This document shows positions 11,201 through 22,719 of a stretch of 64,000 nt of DNA, one piece after another. Source of the DNA: Lithobates sylvaticus (taxonomy: Eukaryota > Chordata > Amphibia > Anura > Ranidae); assembly GCA_028564925.1 (NCBI GenBank), contig CM053028.1, positions 629,882,995 to 629,946,994 of the forward strand. Direction: 5' to 3'. Numbering within the stretch: position 1 is the stretch's first letter; each line of letters starts with the position of its first letter. The notes beneath the pieces were generated by a model. It was not told where the DNA came from, ran no database searches, and worked only from the letters and a program-made list of their open reading frames with translations. A program made the position numbers and the translations under genes.

Positions 11201-12590
11201 TTGGGAGGGGTTTGTTTTTTCAACATTTGGGGTGTTTAAAGTTTTGGGCAGCTTTTTTCCCTTGGGCCCTTTTTTGGGTGCGTTTCGAATGGGTAAATTT
11301 GGTCACCCCTTTTCCAAAAAGGGGGCCCGGGGGGTTTAAATGTGGGGGGTGGGGAAATTTTTTGGGGGACAGAGTTTCTGTGTGCGAAACGGAAATCAAA
11401 AACTGATCAATGGGGCAGAGGAGTGCGGGTGAGTCTAAAACGCTTTCCCGGACTGAAATACGTCCCCTTTACGAACAGGGGGAAAATTTTTGGCTGCAGT
11501 AAGGTCGGGGTGGGGGCCCCCCTTTAATACATGAAAATTTGGGTTTCCTTGTCGAAGTTTCAATTTGTGACGGGTGTTCCCGAAAATTTTTTGGGAAAAA
11601 TTGGGGTTTTAATCACACCCTATGCGTCACACCCTTCCTCATTGGGGCAACCACCGAGGCCGCCAGGCGTGGGGTGGATGATGCAGATGTTTCGTAGGTT
11701 AATTTGATGGGAGTCTAAGGGGATTCCGCACTTAACATTCGGGCCCCAAAAATTTGGTTTTTCGGGAAAGAGGTGGATATAAAAAAAAAAAAAAAAGAGT
11801 GGGGTATTAATTTCTGCCTATGTTTCCCTTCTTAAACGGGGGTGCGGGTTGGGGAAAAATATTTTTTTGGTTGCGAATTTTATGCTCTTGTCGGTTTTCA
11901 AAAAAGAGGGCTTCCACGCCCGTCTGGACCTCGGGATACTTTTTGTTTGTTTTGGGGGGCAAGGAGAGGGGACGGAACCGGTGGGGGACAGGGTTTTCTT
12001 CCTAGGAGCGAGGCGGCGATTAAAGGGGCTGGGCAGACCGGGTATCTGGGAAGGGTTTTCCTGATGTGGAGAGATTTTCGTGGCTGCAAGGACCGCCGCG
12101 GTTCTGGCCTTATCCACGCAGGGGGGAAAAGACCTAAGGGTTGGAAAGGCCCCGGGGGAAAACCTTTTAACAGATAAAAAAACAGATCTGGGATACGGAC
12201 CTTATATCAAAATAAAGACAAACTGGGATACCTAAGTGCAAGGTTCCCGCACGATACGGGAGTGGGCGATATTGTGGCCAGGAAATAGGTTGGGGGGATG
12301 GCGCTTCGGTGTATAGGGATAATAAGGCCAGTATTCGGGTTAAAAAGGGGGTGGAAGGTTTTTTTTGGGCCCGGGAAGGTGGTTTGATCATCCGCCACAG
12401 GGAGTTAGAAAACCAAAGTTGGTCCCTTTTCTGCAGGCCCCGGGTGGGGGACATTTGATGGACCTTGGCCCTTGACCTGTGGTTGTTGGGGCTTCAAATA
12501 GGGTATTTAGGCGCCCCGCGGGGTGTGGAGGAGCAACAAGGGGGAGGTGATCCCCCTTTTAGGGGTGTGACGGGGTTTTTTTTTTTGGAC
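8216..12590. other. Low-quality, homopolymer-rich sequence without recognisable genes
   Basis: Runs of G, T, A and C of 3-10 bases are far too frequent, and there is no codon structure on either strand. It looks like unpolished long-read sequence. Short open stretches here (for example 8546-8866 minus and 11842-12177 plus) have no recognisable domain and are not called. Confidence 0.6.
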
Positions 12591-12599
12591 AGTGGCGGA

Positions 12600-14190
12600 A
12601 ACATGTATCAGGGGGTAAGTGGGTGGGGGGGTCATCAGGGATATTTCCCCTCCTTTGTAGTACATCAAACGTTGTTGATGATTAAACCCGTTTTAAAATG
12701 GGGGGGGGCTCTTTAAAATATGGCCCCTCCTTTTTAAATACATCAAAAGTTGTTGATGATTACTCTGGTTTAAGTGGGTGGGGGGGTCATCAATATATGG
12801 CCCCTCCCTTTTTAGTACAAACAAAAGGTTGATTTATTACTCTGGGTTTTTCCTGCGGTAAGGGAATTGGGCCCCCAGGGCGGTACAGAACGAGACCTAT
12901 GGGGTCAATAAAATCCGCAGTTTCCCCCCGGTGGGATTTTTGGATATCGAATTTAAAATCATGGGGGTTTTTCAAAATGCAATTAACTCCTTTACTGCCA
13001 ACAGGGTGGGGTTTAAAAAATTTTTCAAATTATGTTAAATTTTGTTATTTATATTGGTTTTTTTTATATGGTTTTTTTATATTTAAATAAAATTGAAGTT
13101 TGGGTTTTTTGGTTTTTGGTTTTAAAATCAGGCCTTGGGGGCCATTTTACTCCAATTAAAGTTTAGTCTCTTATTTTTTGGGGTGGGAATAAAAGGGGGG
13201 CAGTAAGGGGGATTATCCCGCATATGGTATTATCTAGGGAAAACAGGTCAAGAAAAAGAAGGGGAAAAAAAAATGCACCAAAGGGAAGTTAATTTCAGGG
13301 CTTTGGGAAAAGACTAAAGTGAAAAGTTTTAAATATATGCAGGTTTAAAAGGGTGTGGTTTTTTCTTGGGGAGGGTCTGAGAAACCCGGGGGGTGGCCCC
13401 TATAAAAAGGGGGGGGGGTAGAGTAAAGGGAAAATCATTTTTTAGGAAGGGGGAACAAGAGGAAGGGGATTTTTTTTATGGTTATTAGGTAAAGGGGAAA
13501 TTGTGTTTTAAATTTTTTGGGGGTTTATTCTCTGGTTTTTTCAGGATCGTTTTGGGAATAGGGCCACCGGGAATGGGGGTTGGCGTGTTTTTTGTTGGTC
13601 CCGTGGAGGGAAACCCTGTACACAGAAAGGGAAGGGGGGTTGGGGGGGTCATCAGTATAAGGGCCCCCCCTTTGTATTAAAATTTAAACGTTGTTGATGA
13701 TTACCTGGTTTTAAGGGTGGGTCTTCATATATAGGGCCCCACCCTTTTTAGTACATCAAAAAATTTTTGATGATTTACTCTGGGTTTTTGCACTGCGGGT
13801 TAAAGTAATGGTTTTCAGGGCGGTAAAAGAACGAGAAACCCACGTGGGTTTTGGTAAAAATCCGGCTTTCCCCCGGTTTGGAATTTTTGGGTATCGTTTT
13901 ATATCAAGGGTTTTTTCTATATGCAATTAGCTCCGACACTGACCAAAAGGGTGGGTTGAAACATTTTTTTCAAATTATTTATTTGTTTATTTATATGGGT
14001 TTTTTTATATGTTTTTTATATTTAAAAAAAAAATTGGAGTTTTATTTTGGTTTGGTTTAAAAAAAAAAGGCCCTTTCGGCCATTTTTAAATTCCCCAAAT
14101 TTAAATTGTGGGCTCTTATTTTAGGGGCTGGTAATAAAAGGGGGGCTAGAAAGGGGGGTTTTTCACTTATGGTATTAAACTAGGCTACAC
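12600..14190 (+). repeat. Direct duplication of a ~0.94-kb segment containing ~78-bp repeats
   Basis: A GGGCGGTA-AAGAACGAG landmark occurs near 12877 and again near 13817, followed in both cases by the same AT-rich tail and a CTCTTATTTT...GGTAATAAAAGGGGGGC-like segment. Each half opens with short ~78-bp repeats carrying GTTGTTGATGATTA (near 12671, 12749, 13690 and 13767). The copies differ mainly in homopolymer lengths. Confidence 0.6.
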
Positions 14191-14387
14191 AGGGATGGGG
14201 CTGGGGGCTCTGTGCACCACCGCCCTTCCTCCGAACCACCCTGGTCACCTTCATTAGTTTTATTCCATGGGGGGGTCAAGGAAACCCCATCGTCCTCCAA
14301 AATCATCTTCCACCCCTCCCTTTACCCCTGCCCTCCATGTCGTCTGGGACAAAGGGGAAAGCACAGCATTGGCCCCCTATGTTTTTG
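14191..14387. other. Unassigned junction sequence
   Basis: Better-quality sequence resumes here. Nothing was recognised before the hAT 3' region begins. Confidence 0.4.
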
Positions 14388-15228
14388 GCATCGAACCAGA
14401 ACCTTCGAACGGACCGAAAGTTTGCGCGAATTTTCGAACCCTATACGTTATAATGGACGCGAACGTTCGAAATCAAAAGTGCTAATTACAACGGCCAATA
14501 TGCATGTTAATGTCATAAAACAGGTTTGGGGACCCGGGTCCTGCCCCAGGGGACATATATCAATGCAAAAAGAACTTTTAAAAAAATAAGTTTTTTCGGG
14601 AGCAGTCATTTTAAATGATGCATAAAGTGAAAAAAAAAAAAGTGAAATTTTCCTTTAAATATGGTACCTGGGGGGGGTGTCTAAAGTATGCCTGTGAAGT
14701 GGCATGTGTTTCCCCGTGTTTAGAACTGTCCTTGCACAAAAATGACATTTGTAAAAGGAAAAAAAAAAGAAGCCATTTAAAAACACTTGCGGCTTTAGGT
14801 TTGTTCTTAAGTAGAATCTGAACAGGTACATTATGAAGTGTAGCTCCATCCCAAAAAAATTCTATTTTTAAGCTTTTTGGAGAACATAGGGAGGGGTTAT
14901 CACCCCTGTAACATTTGCTGTCTTTGCACATCTGTTCAGAACATGACACCTCACTTTCCGTCCCAATGACAAATGTTTTTGGAAAAGTGGGGTTTTAATT
15001 GAAACAAGGATTGGTGATAAAGTATCAGTAGAGAGGAGATACCATTTTTCCCAAATTAAATCTAACAGGATAGAATTTCCCTTCCTATGGGTAGATTTCC
15101 TCTCACTTCCTGTTTTCTCTTTCCATTTGCAAGTAGGAGTCGTTTTGTAGTTGGATGTTTGTAAGTTGGGGCCTGGCGTATATACTCTGCAGAAATTTGC
15201 CCTATTAGATGTTGGTGTAGCCACAAGA
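14388..15228 (-). repeat. 3' terminal region of hAT copy 1
   Basis: It starts at ACCAGAACCTTCGAACGG with clustered TTCG/CGAA motifs, and is colinear and nearly identical with 40118-40945. Such subterminal clusters are typical transposase-binding regions of hAT elements. Confidence 0.8.
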
Positions 15229-16500
15229 CTGGTGGGCACAGGAATGGGCCCTGCTGTGAGTTATAGATCAAGATTTGTAATTGCATGCACCTGTTGAACA
15301 GGCAGAAAAATTGGGGGTGTGGTGGTGGTGGTGGACGGTGTTGCACAAGACTGTAAGCTCTCACAGTTACTCTTGGTGGGCGCAGGAATGGGCCCTGCTG
15401 TGAGTTATTAGATCAAGATTTGTAATTGCAAGCACCTGATGAACAGGGCAGAAAAATTGGGCCTTTGGCGGTGGTGGTGGACGGTGTTGCCACAAGACTG
15501 TAAGCTCTCATAGTTACTCTTGGTGGGAGCAGGAATGGGCCCTGCTGTGAGTTATTAGATCAAGATTTGTAATTGCATGCACCTGATGAACAGGGCAGAA
15601 AAATTGGGCCTTTGGCGGTGGTGGTGGACGGTGTTGCCACAAGACTGTAGGCCTCATAGTTACTCTTGGTGGGCGCAGGAATGGGCCCTGCTGTGAACTA
15701 TTAGATCAAGATTTGTAATTACCCGCCCCTGTTAAACAGGGGTGAAAAATTGTGCCTTAGGCACTGGTGTGGTGCCACAACACTGCAACACCGCACAGAT
15801 ACTGTACTTGGAGCACAGCAGTCACACGTGTTGCGAAGCATTTTTTTAAAAAATTGTAAGTACCCGCCCCTGTTAAACAGGGCTGAAAAATTGTGCCTTA
15901 GGCACTGGCGCTGGTGCCACAACACTGCAACCCGGCCCTCACAGAGACTGTACTTGGAGCACAGCAGTCACACGTGTTGCGAAGCATATTTTTAAAAAAT
16001 TGTAATTACCCGCCCCTGTTAAACAGGGGCTGAAAAATTGTGCCTTAGGCACTGGTGCTGGTGCCACAACACTGCATCACGGCCCTCACAGAGACTGTAC
16101 TTGGAGCACGGCAGTCACACGTGTTGCGAAGCATTTTTTTAAAAAATTGTAAGTACACGCCCCTGTTAAACAGGGGCTGAAAAATTGTGCCTTAGGCACT
16201 GGTGCTGGTGCCACAACACTGCAACACGGCCCTCAAAGATACTGTACTTGGAGCACAGCAGTCACACGTGTTGCGAAGCATTTTTTATAAAAAATTGTAA
16301 GTACACGCCCCCTAAACAGGGGCTGAAAAATTTGTGCCTTAGGCACTGGTGCTGGTGCCACAACACTGCAACACGGCCCTCACAGAGACTGTACTTGGAG
16401 CTCAGCTGTCACACGTGTTGCGAAGCATTTTTTTATAAAAATTGTATGTACACGCCCTGTTAAACAGGGGCTGAAAAATTGTGCTTAGGCACTGGTGTGG
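15229..16500 (-). repeat. 146-bp tandem array in the 3' region of copy 1 (about 9 units)
   Basis: AGGAATGGGCC recurs at about 15240, 15384, 15531 and 15677. A second variant with CCTGTTAAACAGG then recurs near 15722, 15862, 16008, 16155, 16303 and 16450. Both halves share the same ~146-bp period and aligned motifs (CAGGG..GAAAAATTG..GCC..GG..GGTG..GCCACAA.ACTG), so they are two subfamilies of one array. Confidence 0.85.
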
Positions 16501-16603
16501 TGGCATGGATCATTGAGGAGGAGGAAGAGGATAGTCAGTGAACATAAGAGGACAGTCACTCAGCATCAGCATAGGCAGTCTTGAAGGGATGTGACATTAA
16601 AAA

Positions 16604-19600
16604 TTATTCGGTTATATCCGCCTCAGGTGCCTGGTAGCTGGTGGTGATCCAAGACTGATTCATTTTGATGAAGGTCAGTCGATCAACCGAGGCGGTGGAC
16701 AGGCGCACCCTATGATCGGTGACAAATCCTCCAGCAGCACTGAATGTGCGTTCGGAAAGAACGCTGGAGGCAGGACAGGCCAGTAGCTCAATTGCATACT
16801 GTGCAAGCTCTGGCCAGTGATCCATCCTCAGGACCAGTAAGCCAGAGGATTTTCGGTGGGAAAGGTGTCCAAGTCTGACCTTGCCCCAAGGTATTCCTGC
16901 ACCATGTATATCAGACGCTGGCGATGGTTGCTGGAACCGATCATACCTTGGGGTGCGGACTAAAAAATTGTCTGAACGCATCGGTCAGACGTCCACCTTC
17001 CCCACGCTCCTTCTGCTACTGACCGAAGCCTCAGCAACTCGTCGCCCAGGACCAGGAGTTTGTAGCCTCCCAGTTTCTGGGAACGCGTTGCACAGACCTT
17101 TCTGCAAGGCCTCCCTGAGATGTCTCATCCTCTGCTCCCTCTGCGACGGCAAGATAAGGTCCGCAACCTTACCCTTGTACGCGGATCAAGGAGAGTGGCC
17201 AGCCAGTAATGGTCCCTCTCCTTGATCCGAAGAACACGAGGATCCTTCCGCAGGCTTTGCTGGATCAGGGAGGCCATGCAGCGTAGGTTAGCTGAGGCAT
17301 TCGGTCCGGAGTCTTCTGGGTCACTGAGGATGACATGATCGCCAGCCACCTCCTCCAGCCACGTACAAGTCCACTGGTTTGTTGGGACTGTACATCATCC
17401 CTAAAAGACTGCTGCTGCTGATGCTGAGTGCCAGGCTCCACCTCATGCTCACACAATCCTCCTCCTCCTCCTCCTCCTCCTCCTCCTCATCCTCTTCCTG
17501 TGTGATGGGTGGGACAGAAGGAACACTGTCCGGATAAAGGGGGCCTTGAGAGGGCAAGGAAGTCCTCCTCTTCTGCCTCTGTTCTGCCTCAAGTCCCTGT
17601 CCATTATCCCACGCAGCGTATGCTCCAACAGGTGGACAAGAGGGACAGTGTCACTGATGCATGCACTGTCACTGCTCACCATCCTCGTGGCCTCCTCAAA
17701 TGGTGAGAGGACAGTGCATGCATCCCTGATCATGCTCCACTGACGTGGGGAAAAAAAACCAAGCTCCCCTGACCCTGTCCTGGTGCCGTAGTCGCAAAGG
17801 TACTCATTGATGGCCCTCTGCAGCGTGTGCAGTCGCTGCAGCATGGCCAACGTTGAGTTCCACCTGGTGGGCATGTCACATATTTAGGCGGTTCTTGGGC
17901 AGGTTCAGCTCCTTTTGCAGCTCAGTCAGCCGAGCACTGGCATTATAAGATCGGCGGAAATGCACACAGACTTTCCTGGCCTGCCTCAGGACATCCTGTA
18001 AGCCTGGGAACCTGCCCAAGAACCGCTGCACCACCAGGTTGAGGACGTGAGCCATGCAGGGCACATGGGTGAGCTGCCCCTGTCGCAGGGGCGGAGAGGA
18101 GGTTGGTGCCATTGTCAGAAACGACCATTCCTGGCTTAAGCTGACGTGGCGTCAACCACCTCTCGGCCTGCCCCTGCAGAGCTGCCAGAACCTCTGGCCC
18201 AGTGTGGCTCTGTCCCCCAAACACACCAGCGCAAGCACGGCATGGCATCTTTTTGCCTGCGTACTTGCGTACCCCTTGTACGCCTACGGAGCACCGCTGG
18301 TTCCAAGGACAGAGCACTGGAGGAAGAAGAAGAGGAGGGGGTGGAGGAGAGAGGTGTGTCACAACCAGTAGCAGTAGTAGCGTTTTGGAGGCGTGGTGGC
18401 GGAACAACCTCCAACACTACTGCACCTTGTCCTGCATCCCTCCCAGCTGCCAATAGAGTGACCCAATGGGCCGTGAAAGAAAGGTACCGTCCCTGTCCAT
18501 GCCTGCTGGACCATGAGTCAGCGGTAATATGCACCTTACCGCTGACCGCCCTGTCCAGCGAGGCATGGACATTGCCTTCCACATGCGGTAGAGAGACGGA
18601 ATCGCCTTCCGTGAGAAAAAGTGGCGTTTGGGAACCTGCCACTGAGGAACCGCACATTGAACAAACTCACGGAAGGGGCCCGAGTCTACCAACTGAAAAG
18701 GCAGCAGTTGAAGTGCTAGCAATTTAGCCAAGCTAGCATTCAACCGCTGGGCATGTGGATGGCTGGGAGTGTACTTCTTTCTACGGTCCAGCAGCTGGGG
18801 CAGGGAAATTTGCCTGCTGCAATCGGACGTCGGTGTACTGCAAGTACTTGGTTGTGACACACCTAATTCTACACCTTCAGTCCTCTCAGAGCAGCTTTCA
18901 GAGAGGACTGAAGGTGTAGTGGGGATGGAGATCCCAGCTGATGAGGAGCAAGGAGAGGTCCGCTTAGTTCTTTGGTGTGGGTCTTTTATGTGTGCCTGCC
19001 AACGAGCTGCATGGCAGGTCGCCATATGTCTGGTCATGCTTGTGGTGCCCAAGCGGCTGATGTTTTGGCCACGCGAGATACGCTTGAGACAAATATTGCA
19101 AATAGCAGTGGTGCGATCTGCTGCACTCGTCTCAAAAAAGGCCCACACCAAAGAACTTTTCTGATAACGTGCAGAGGCAGCGCCCTGCACAGGCGGAGCT
19201 CTGCGGTGTTGTACAGTTGCTGTGCTGGCCTCTACCTGGCCTCCAGGGGGCATCCTGCCTCGTTGGACATGTGACGCCGCATCCTCCTCCTCCTCGTCCT
19301 CCTCCTCATCCTCTCTCCCTTCAGGCACCCACGTGGAGTCAGTGACCTCATCATCCCTCCCTCTTCACCACTAGAGCAAACCTGGCAGTAAGCTGCAGCT
19401 GGTGGAACAGTACTGCCAGATTCCTCAAGCTGGGTATCATCATCCGAGCCTTCGAATCGTTGGGCATCCTCCTGGAGCATGTACCCAACACTGTGCTCAA
19501 AGAGTTCGGGGGACTCCTCAGGAGGACATGGTGGGTCTAGGGAAGGGGTGGCTGATTGAGTACGCGTCTGTCAGTACCCTGAGCCTGGGTGAGAGAGGAT

Positions 19601-19826
19601 GAGGAGGATGAGGAGGGCTTGGTCATCCATTCTACCAAGCCTTCAGCATGATGCGGCTCCACATGTCCAGCTGCCGAAAACAAAGACGCGCGTGTCCCAT
19701 GGCCACGTGCTGATGACGATGCACGACCACGTCCACGTCCACGGCCACGTCCACTAGAAACAGAGCCTGCCTGCCCTGTGTTCTTGGCTCTGCACGCTCT
19801 GCCTCCCTTGGCGGTCTTCCAGCCAT
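16604..19826 (-). pseudogene. hAT transposase, copy 1, frame-broken
   Basis: This is a full-length homologue of the intact gene of copy 3, with the same start (MAGRPP), RG repeats, BED finger, catalytic blocks and C-terminal dimerisation region (SSVLSERTFSAAGG) ending at the same stop. By eye it differs from copy 3 by around 15 single-base indels, mostly a missing C in a short C run, two small deletions (8 and 11 bp, near 19550-19575) and only about ten substitutions. The BED finger reads RHMATCH instead of RHMSTCH. The acidic run has one more Glu codon. The excess of 1-bp indels over substitutions suggests that many breaks are consensus errors and the locus may be less damaged than it looks. 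As given, no complete transposase could be made. Confidence 0.85.
18869..18919 (-). other. 19-bp perfect inverted repeat inside the transposase, copy 1
   Basis: Arms 18869-18887 and 18901-18919 (CTACACCTTCAGTCCTCTC and its exact complement) flank a 13-nt loop. The same structure is present in copies 2 and 3. Confidence 0.9.
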
Positions 19827-19839
19827 TGTAGTCGGTAGT

Positions 19840-22219
19840 CTGTGGGTGCTGCTGAGAAGAATATATAGGAGCTCTGTGTGATGCCACTAACACACTAGAA
19901 GTCCTATGGGTGCTTCTGCAAAGAATCTTGAGGAGCTCTGTGTGATGCCACTGAACACACTAGAAGTCCTATGGGGTGCTTCTGCAAAGAAAATAGAGGA
20001 GCTCTGTGTGATGCCACTAACACACTAGAAGTCCTGTGGGTGCTGCTGAGAAAAAAATATAGGAGCTCTGTGTGATGCCACTAACACACTAGAAGTCCTA
20101 TGGGTGCTTCTGCAAAGAAAATAGAGGATCTCTGTGTGATGCGACTAACACACTTCAAGTCCTATTGGTGCTTCTGGGAACAAAATATAGGTACTCTGTG
20201 TGATGCCACTAACACACTAGAAGTCCTGTGGGTGCTTCTGAAAAGAAAATATAGGAGCACTGTGTGATGGGACTAACACACTAGAAGTCATATAGGTGCT
20301 TCTGGGAAGAAAATAGAGCTCTGTGTGATGGGACTAACACACTTCAAGTCCTGTAGGTGCTTCTGCAAACAAAATAGAGGATCTCTGTGTGATGCCACTA
20401 ACACACTAGAAGTCCTGTAGGTGCTTCTGGGAAGAAAATATAGGAGCTGTGTGATGCCACTAACACACTTCAAGTCCTATAGGTGCTTTGGGAACAAAAT
20501 ATAGATCTCTGTGTGATGGGACTAACACACTTCAAGTCTATAGGTGCTTCTGGGAAGAAAATATAGGATCTGTGTGATGGGACAAACACACTTGAAGTCC
20601 TATAGGTGCTTCTGGGAACAATATATTGGATCTCTGTGTGATGGGACTAACACACTAGAAGTCCTATAGGTGCTTCTGGGAACAAAATAATATGAGCTCT
20701 GTGTGATGCCACTAACACACTAGAAGTCCAGGGGTGCTTCTGGGAAGAAAATATGAGCTCTGTGTGATGGGACTAACACACTTCAAGTCTATAGGTGCTT
20801 CTGGGAAACAAAATATAGGATCTCTGTGTGATGCGACTAACACACTTCAAGTCCTATAGGTGCTTCTGGGAAGAAAATATAGGATCTCTGTGTGATGCCA
20901 CTAACACACTTCAAGTCCTATAGGTGCTTCTGCAAACAAAATATATGATCACTGTGTGATGGTACTAACACACTTCAAGTCCTAAGGTGCTTCTGGGAAG
21001 AAAATATAGGATCTCTGTGTGATGGGACTAACACACTTCAAGTCCTATAGGTCTTCTGGGAAGAAAATATAGATCTCTGTGTGATGGGACTAACACACTT
21101 CAGTCCTATAGGTGCTTCTGGGAACAAAATATATGATATCTGTGTGATGGGACTAACACACTTCAAGTCCTATAGGTGCTTTGGGAACAAAATATATCTC
21201 TGTTTGATGGGACTAACACACTTCAAGTCCTATAGTTGCTTCTGGGAACAAAATATATGATCTTGTGTGATGGGACTAACAACTTCAAGTCCTATAGGTG
21301 CTTCTGGGAAGAAAATATATGTCTGTGTGATGGGACTAACACTCTTCAAGTCCTATAGGTGCTTCTGGGAAAAAATATATGATCTCTGTGTGATGGGACT
21401 AACACAACTCAAGTCCTATAAGTGCTTCTGGAAAGAAAATATATGATCTGTGTGATGGGACTAACACACTTCAAGTCCTAAGGTGCTTCTGGGAACAAAA
21501 TATATGATCTCGGTGTGATGGGACTAACACACTTCAAGTCCTATAGGTGCTTCTGGGAACAAAATATAGTATCTGTGTGATGGGACTAACACACTTAAGT
21601 CCTATAGGTGCTTCTGGGAACAAAATATATGATCTCTGTGTGATGGGGACTAACACACTTCAAGTCCTATAGGTGCTTCTGGGAACAAAATATATGATCT
21701 CTGTGTGATGGGACTAACACACTTCAAGTCCTATAGGGCTTCTGGGAAGAAAATATAGGATCTCTGTGTGATGGGAACTAACACACTTCAATACCTATAG
21801 GTGCTTCTGGGAACAAAAATATGATCTCTGTGTGATGGGACTAACACACTTCAAGTCCTCTAGGTGCTTCTGGGAACAAAATATAGGATCTCTGTGTGAT
21901 GTGACTAACACACTTCAAGTCCTATAGGTGCTTCTGGGAACAAAATATATATCTGTGTGATGGGACTAACACACTTCAAGTCCTATAGGTGCTTCTGGGA
22001 ACAAAATAAATGATCTCTGTGTGATGGGACTAACACACTTCAAGTCCGATAGGTGCTTCTGGGAACAAAATATAGGTCTGTGTGTTGGGACTAACAAACT
22101 TCAAGTCCTATAGGTGCATCTGGGAACAAAATATATTGTATCTCTGTGTGATGGGACTAACACACTTCCAAGTCCTATAGGTGCTTCTGGGAAGAAAATA
22201 TAGTAGCTCTGTGTGATGG
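19840..22219 (-). repeat. 5' minisatellite of hAT copy 1 (about 39 units visible)
   Basis: The 61-64-bp units begin just upstream of the transposase start. The first few carry GATGCCACTAACACACTAGAAG. Further out the type is GATGGGACTAACACACTTCAAG with GGGAACAAAATATAGGATCT. The array runs into the gap, so its full length is unknown. Confidence 0.95.
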
Positions 22220-22719
22220 NNNNNNNNNNNNNNNNNNNNNNNNNNNNNNNNNNNNNNNNNNNNNNNNNNNNNNNNNNNNNNNNNNNNNNNNNNNNNNNNN
22301 NNNNNNNNNNNNNNNNNNNNNNNNNNNNNNNNNNNNNNNNNNNNNNNNNNNNNNNNNNNNNNNNNNNNNNNNNNNNNNNNNNNNNNNNNNNNNNNNNNNN
22401 NNNNNNNNNNNNNNNNNNNNNNNNNNNNNNNNNNNNNNNNNNNNNNNNNNNNNNNNNNNNNNNNNNNNNNNNNNNNNNNNNNNNNNNNNNNNNNNNNNNN
22501 NNNNNNNNNNNNNNNNNNNNNNNNNNNNNNNNNNNNNNNNNNNNNNNNNNNNNNNNNNNNNNNNNNNNNNNNNNNNNNNNNNNNNNNNNNNNNNNNNNNN
22601 NNNNNNNNNNNNNNNNNNNNNNNNNNNNNNNNNNNNNNNNNNNNNNNNNNNNNNNNNNNNNNNNNNNNNNNNNNNNNNNNNNNNNNNNNNNNNNNNNNNN
22701 NNNNNNNNNNNNNNNNNNN
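22220..22719. other. Assembly gap (500 N) inside the hAT nest
   Basis: It separates the minisatellite of copy 1 from the middle of the transposase of copy 2. If copy 2 is full length, the gap must hide at least its ~3.6-kb 3' part plus the 5' end of copy 1, so 500 is a nominal size. Confidence 0.95.

Larger units (their letters stand above)
14388..22219 (-). mobile_element. Long hAT element, copy 1 (cut by gap)
   Basis: Read from its 3' side it has the TTCG-rich terminal region, the 146-bp array, the transposase gene and the start of the 5' minisatellite, in the same order as copy 3. The outermost ~30 bp of the 3' end seen in copy 3 (GGATGAGCCGAACACCCCC) is missing or replaced. The 5' end is lost in the gap, so no target duplication can be checked. 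Confidence 0.85.

Noticed and set aside
8546-12454. Short open stretches in the homopolymer-rich zone
   Set aside because: No recognised domains, strong frame noise and overlapping frames on both strands.
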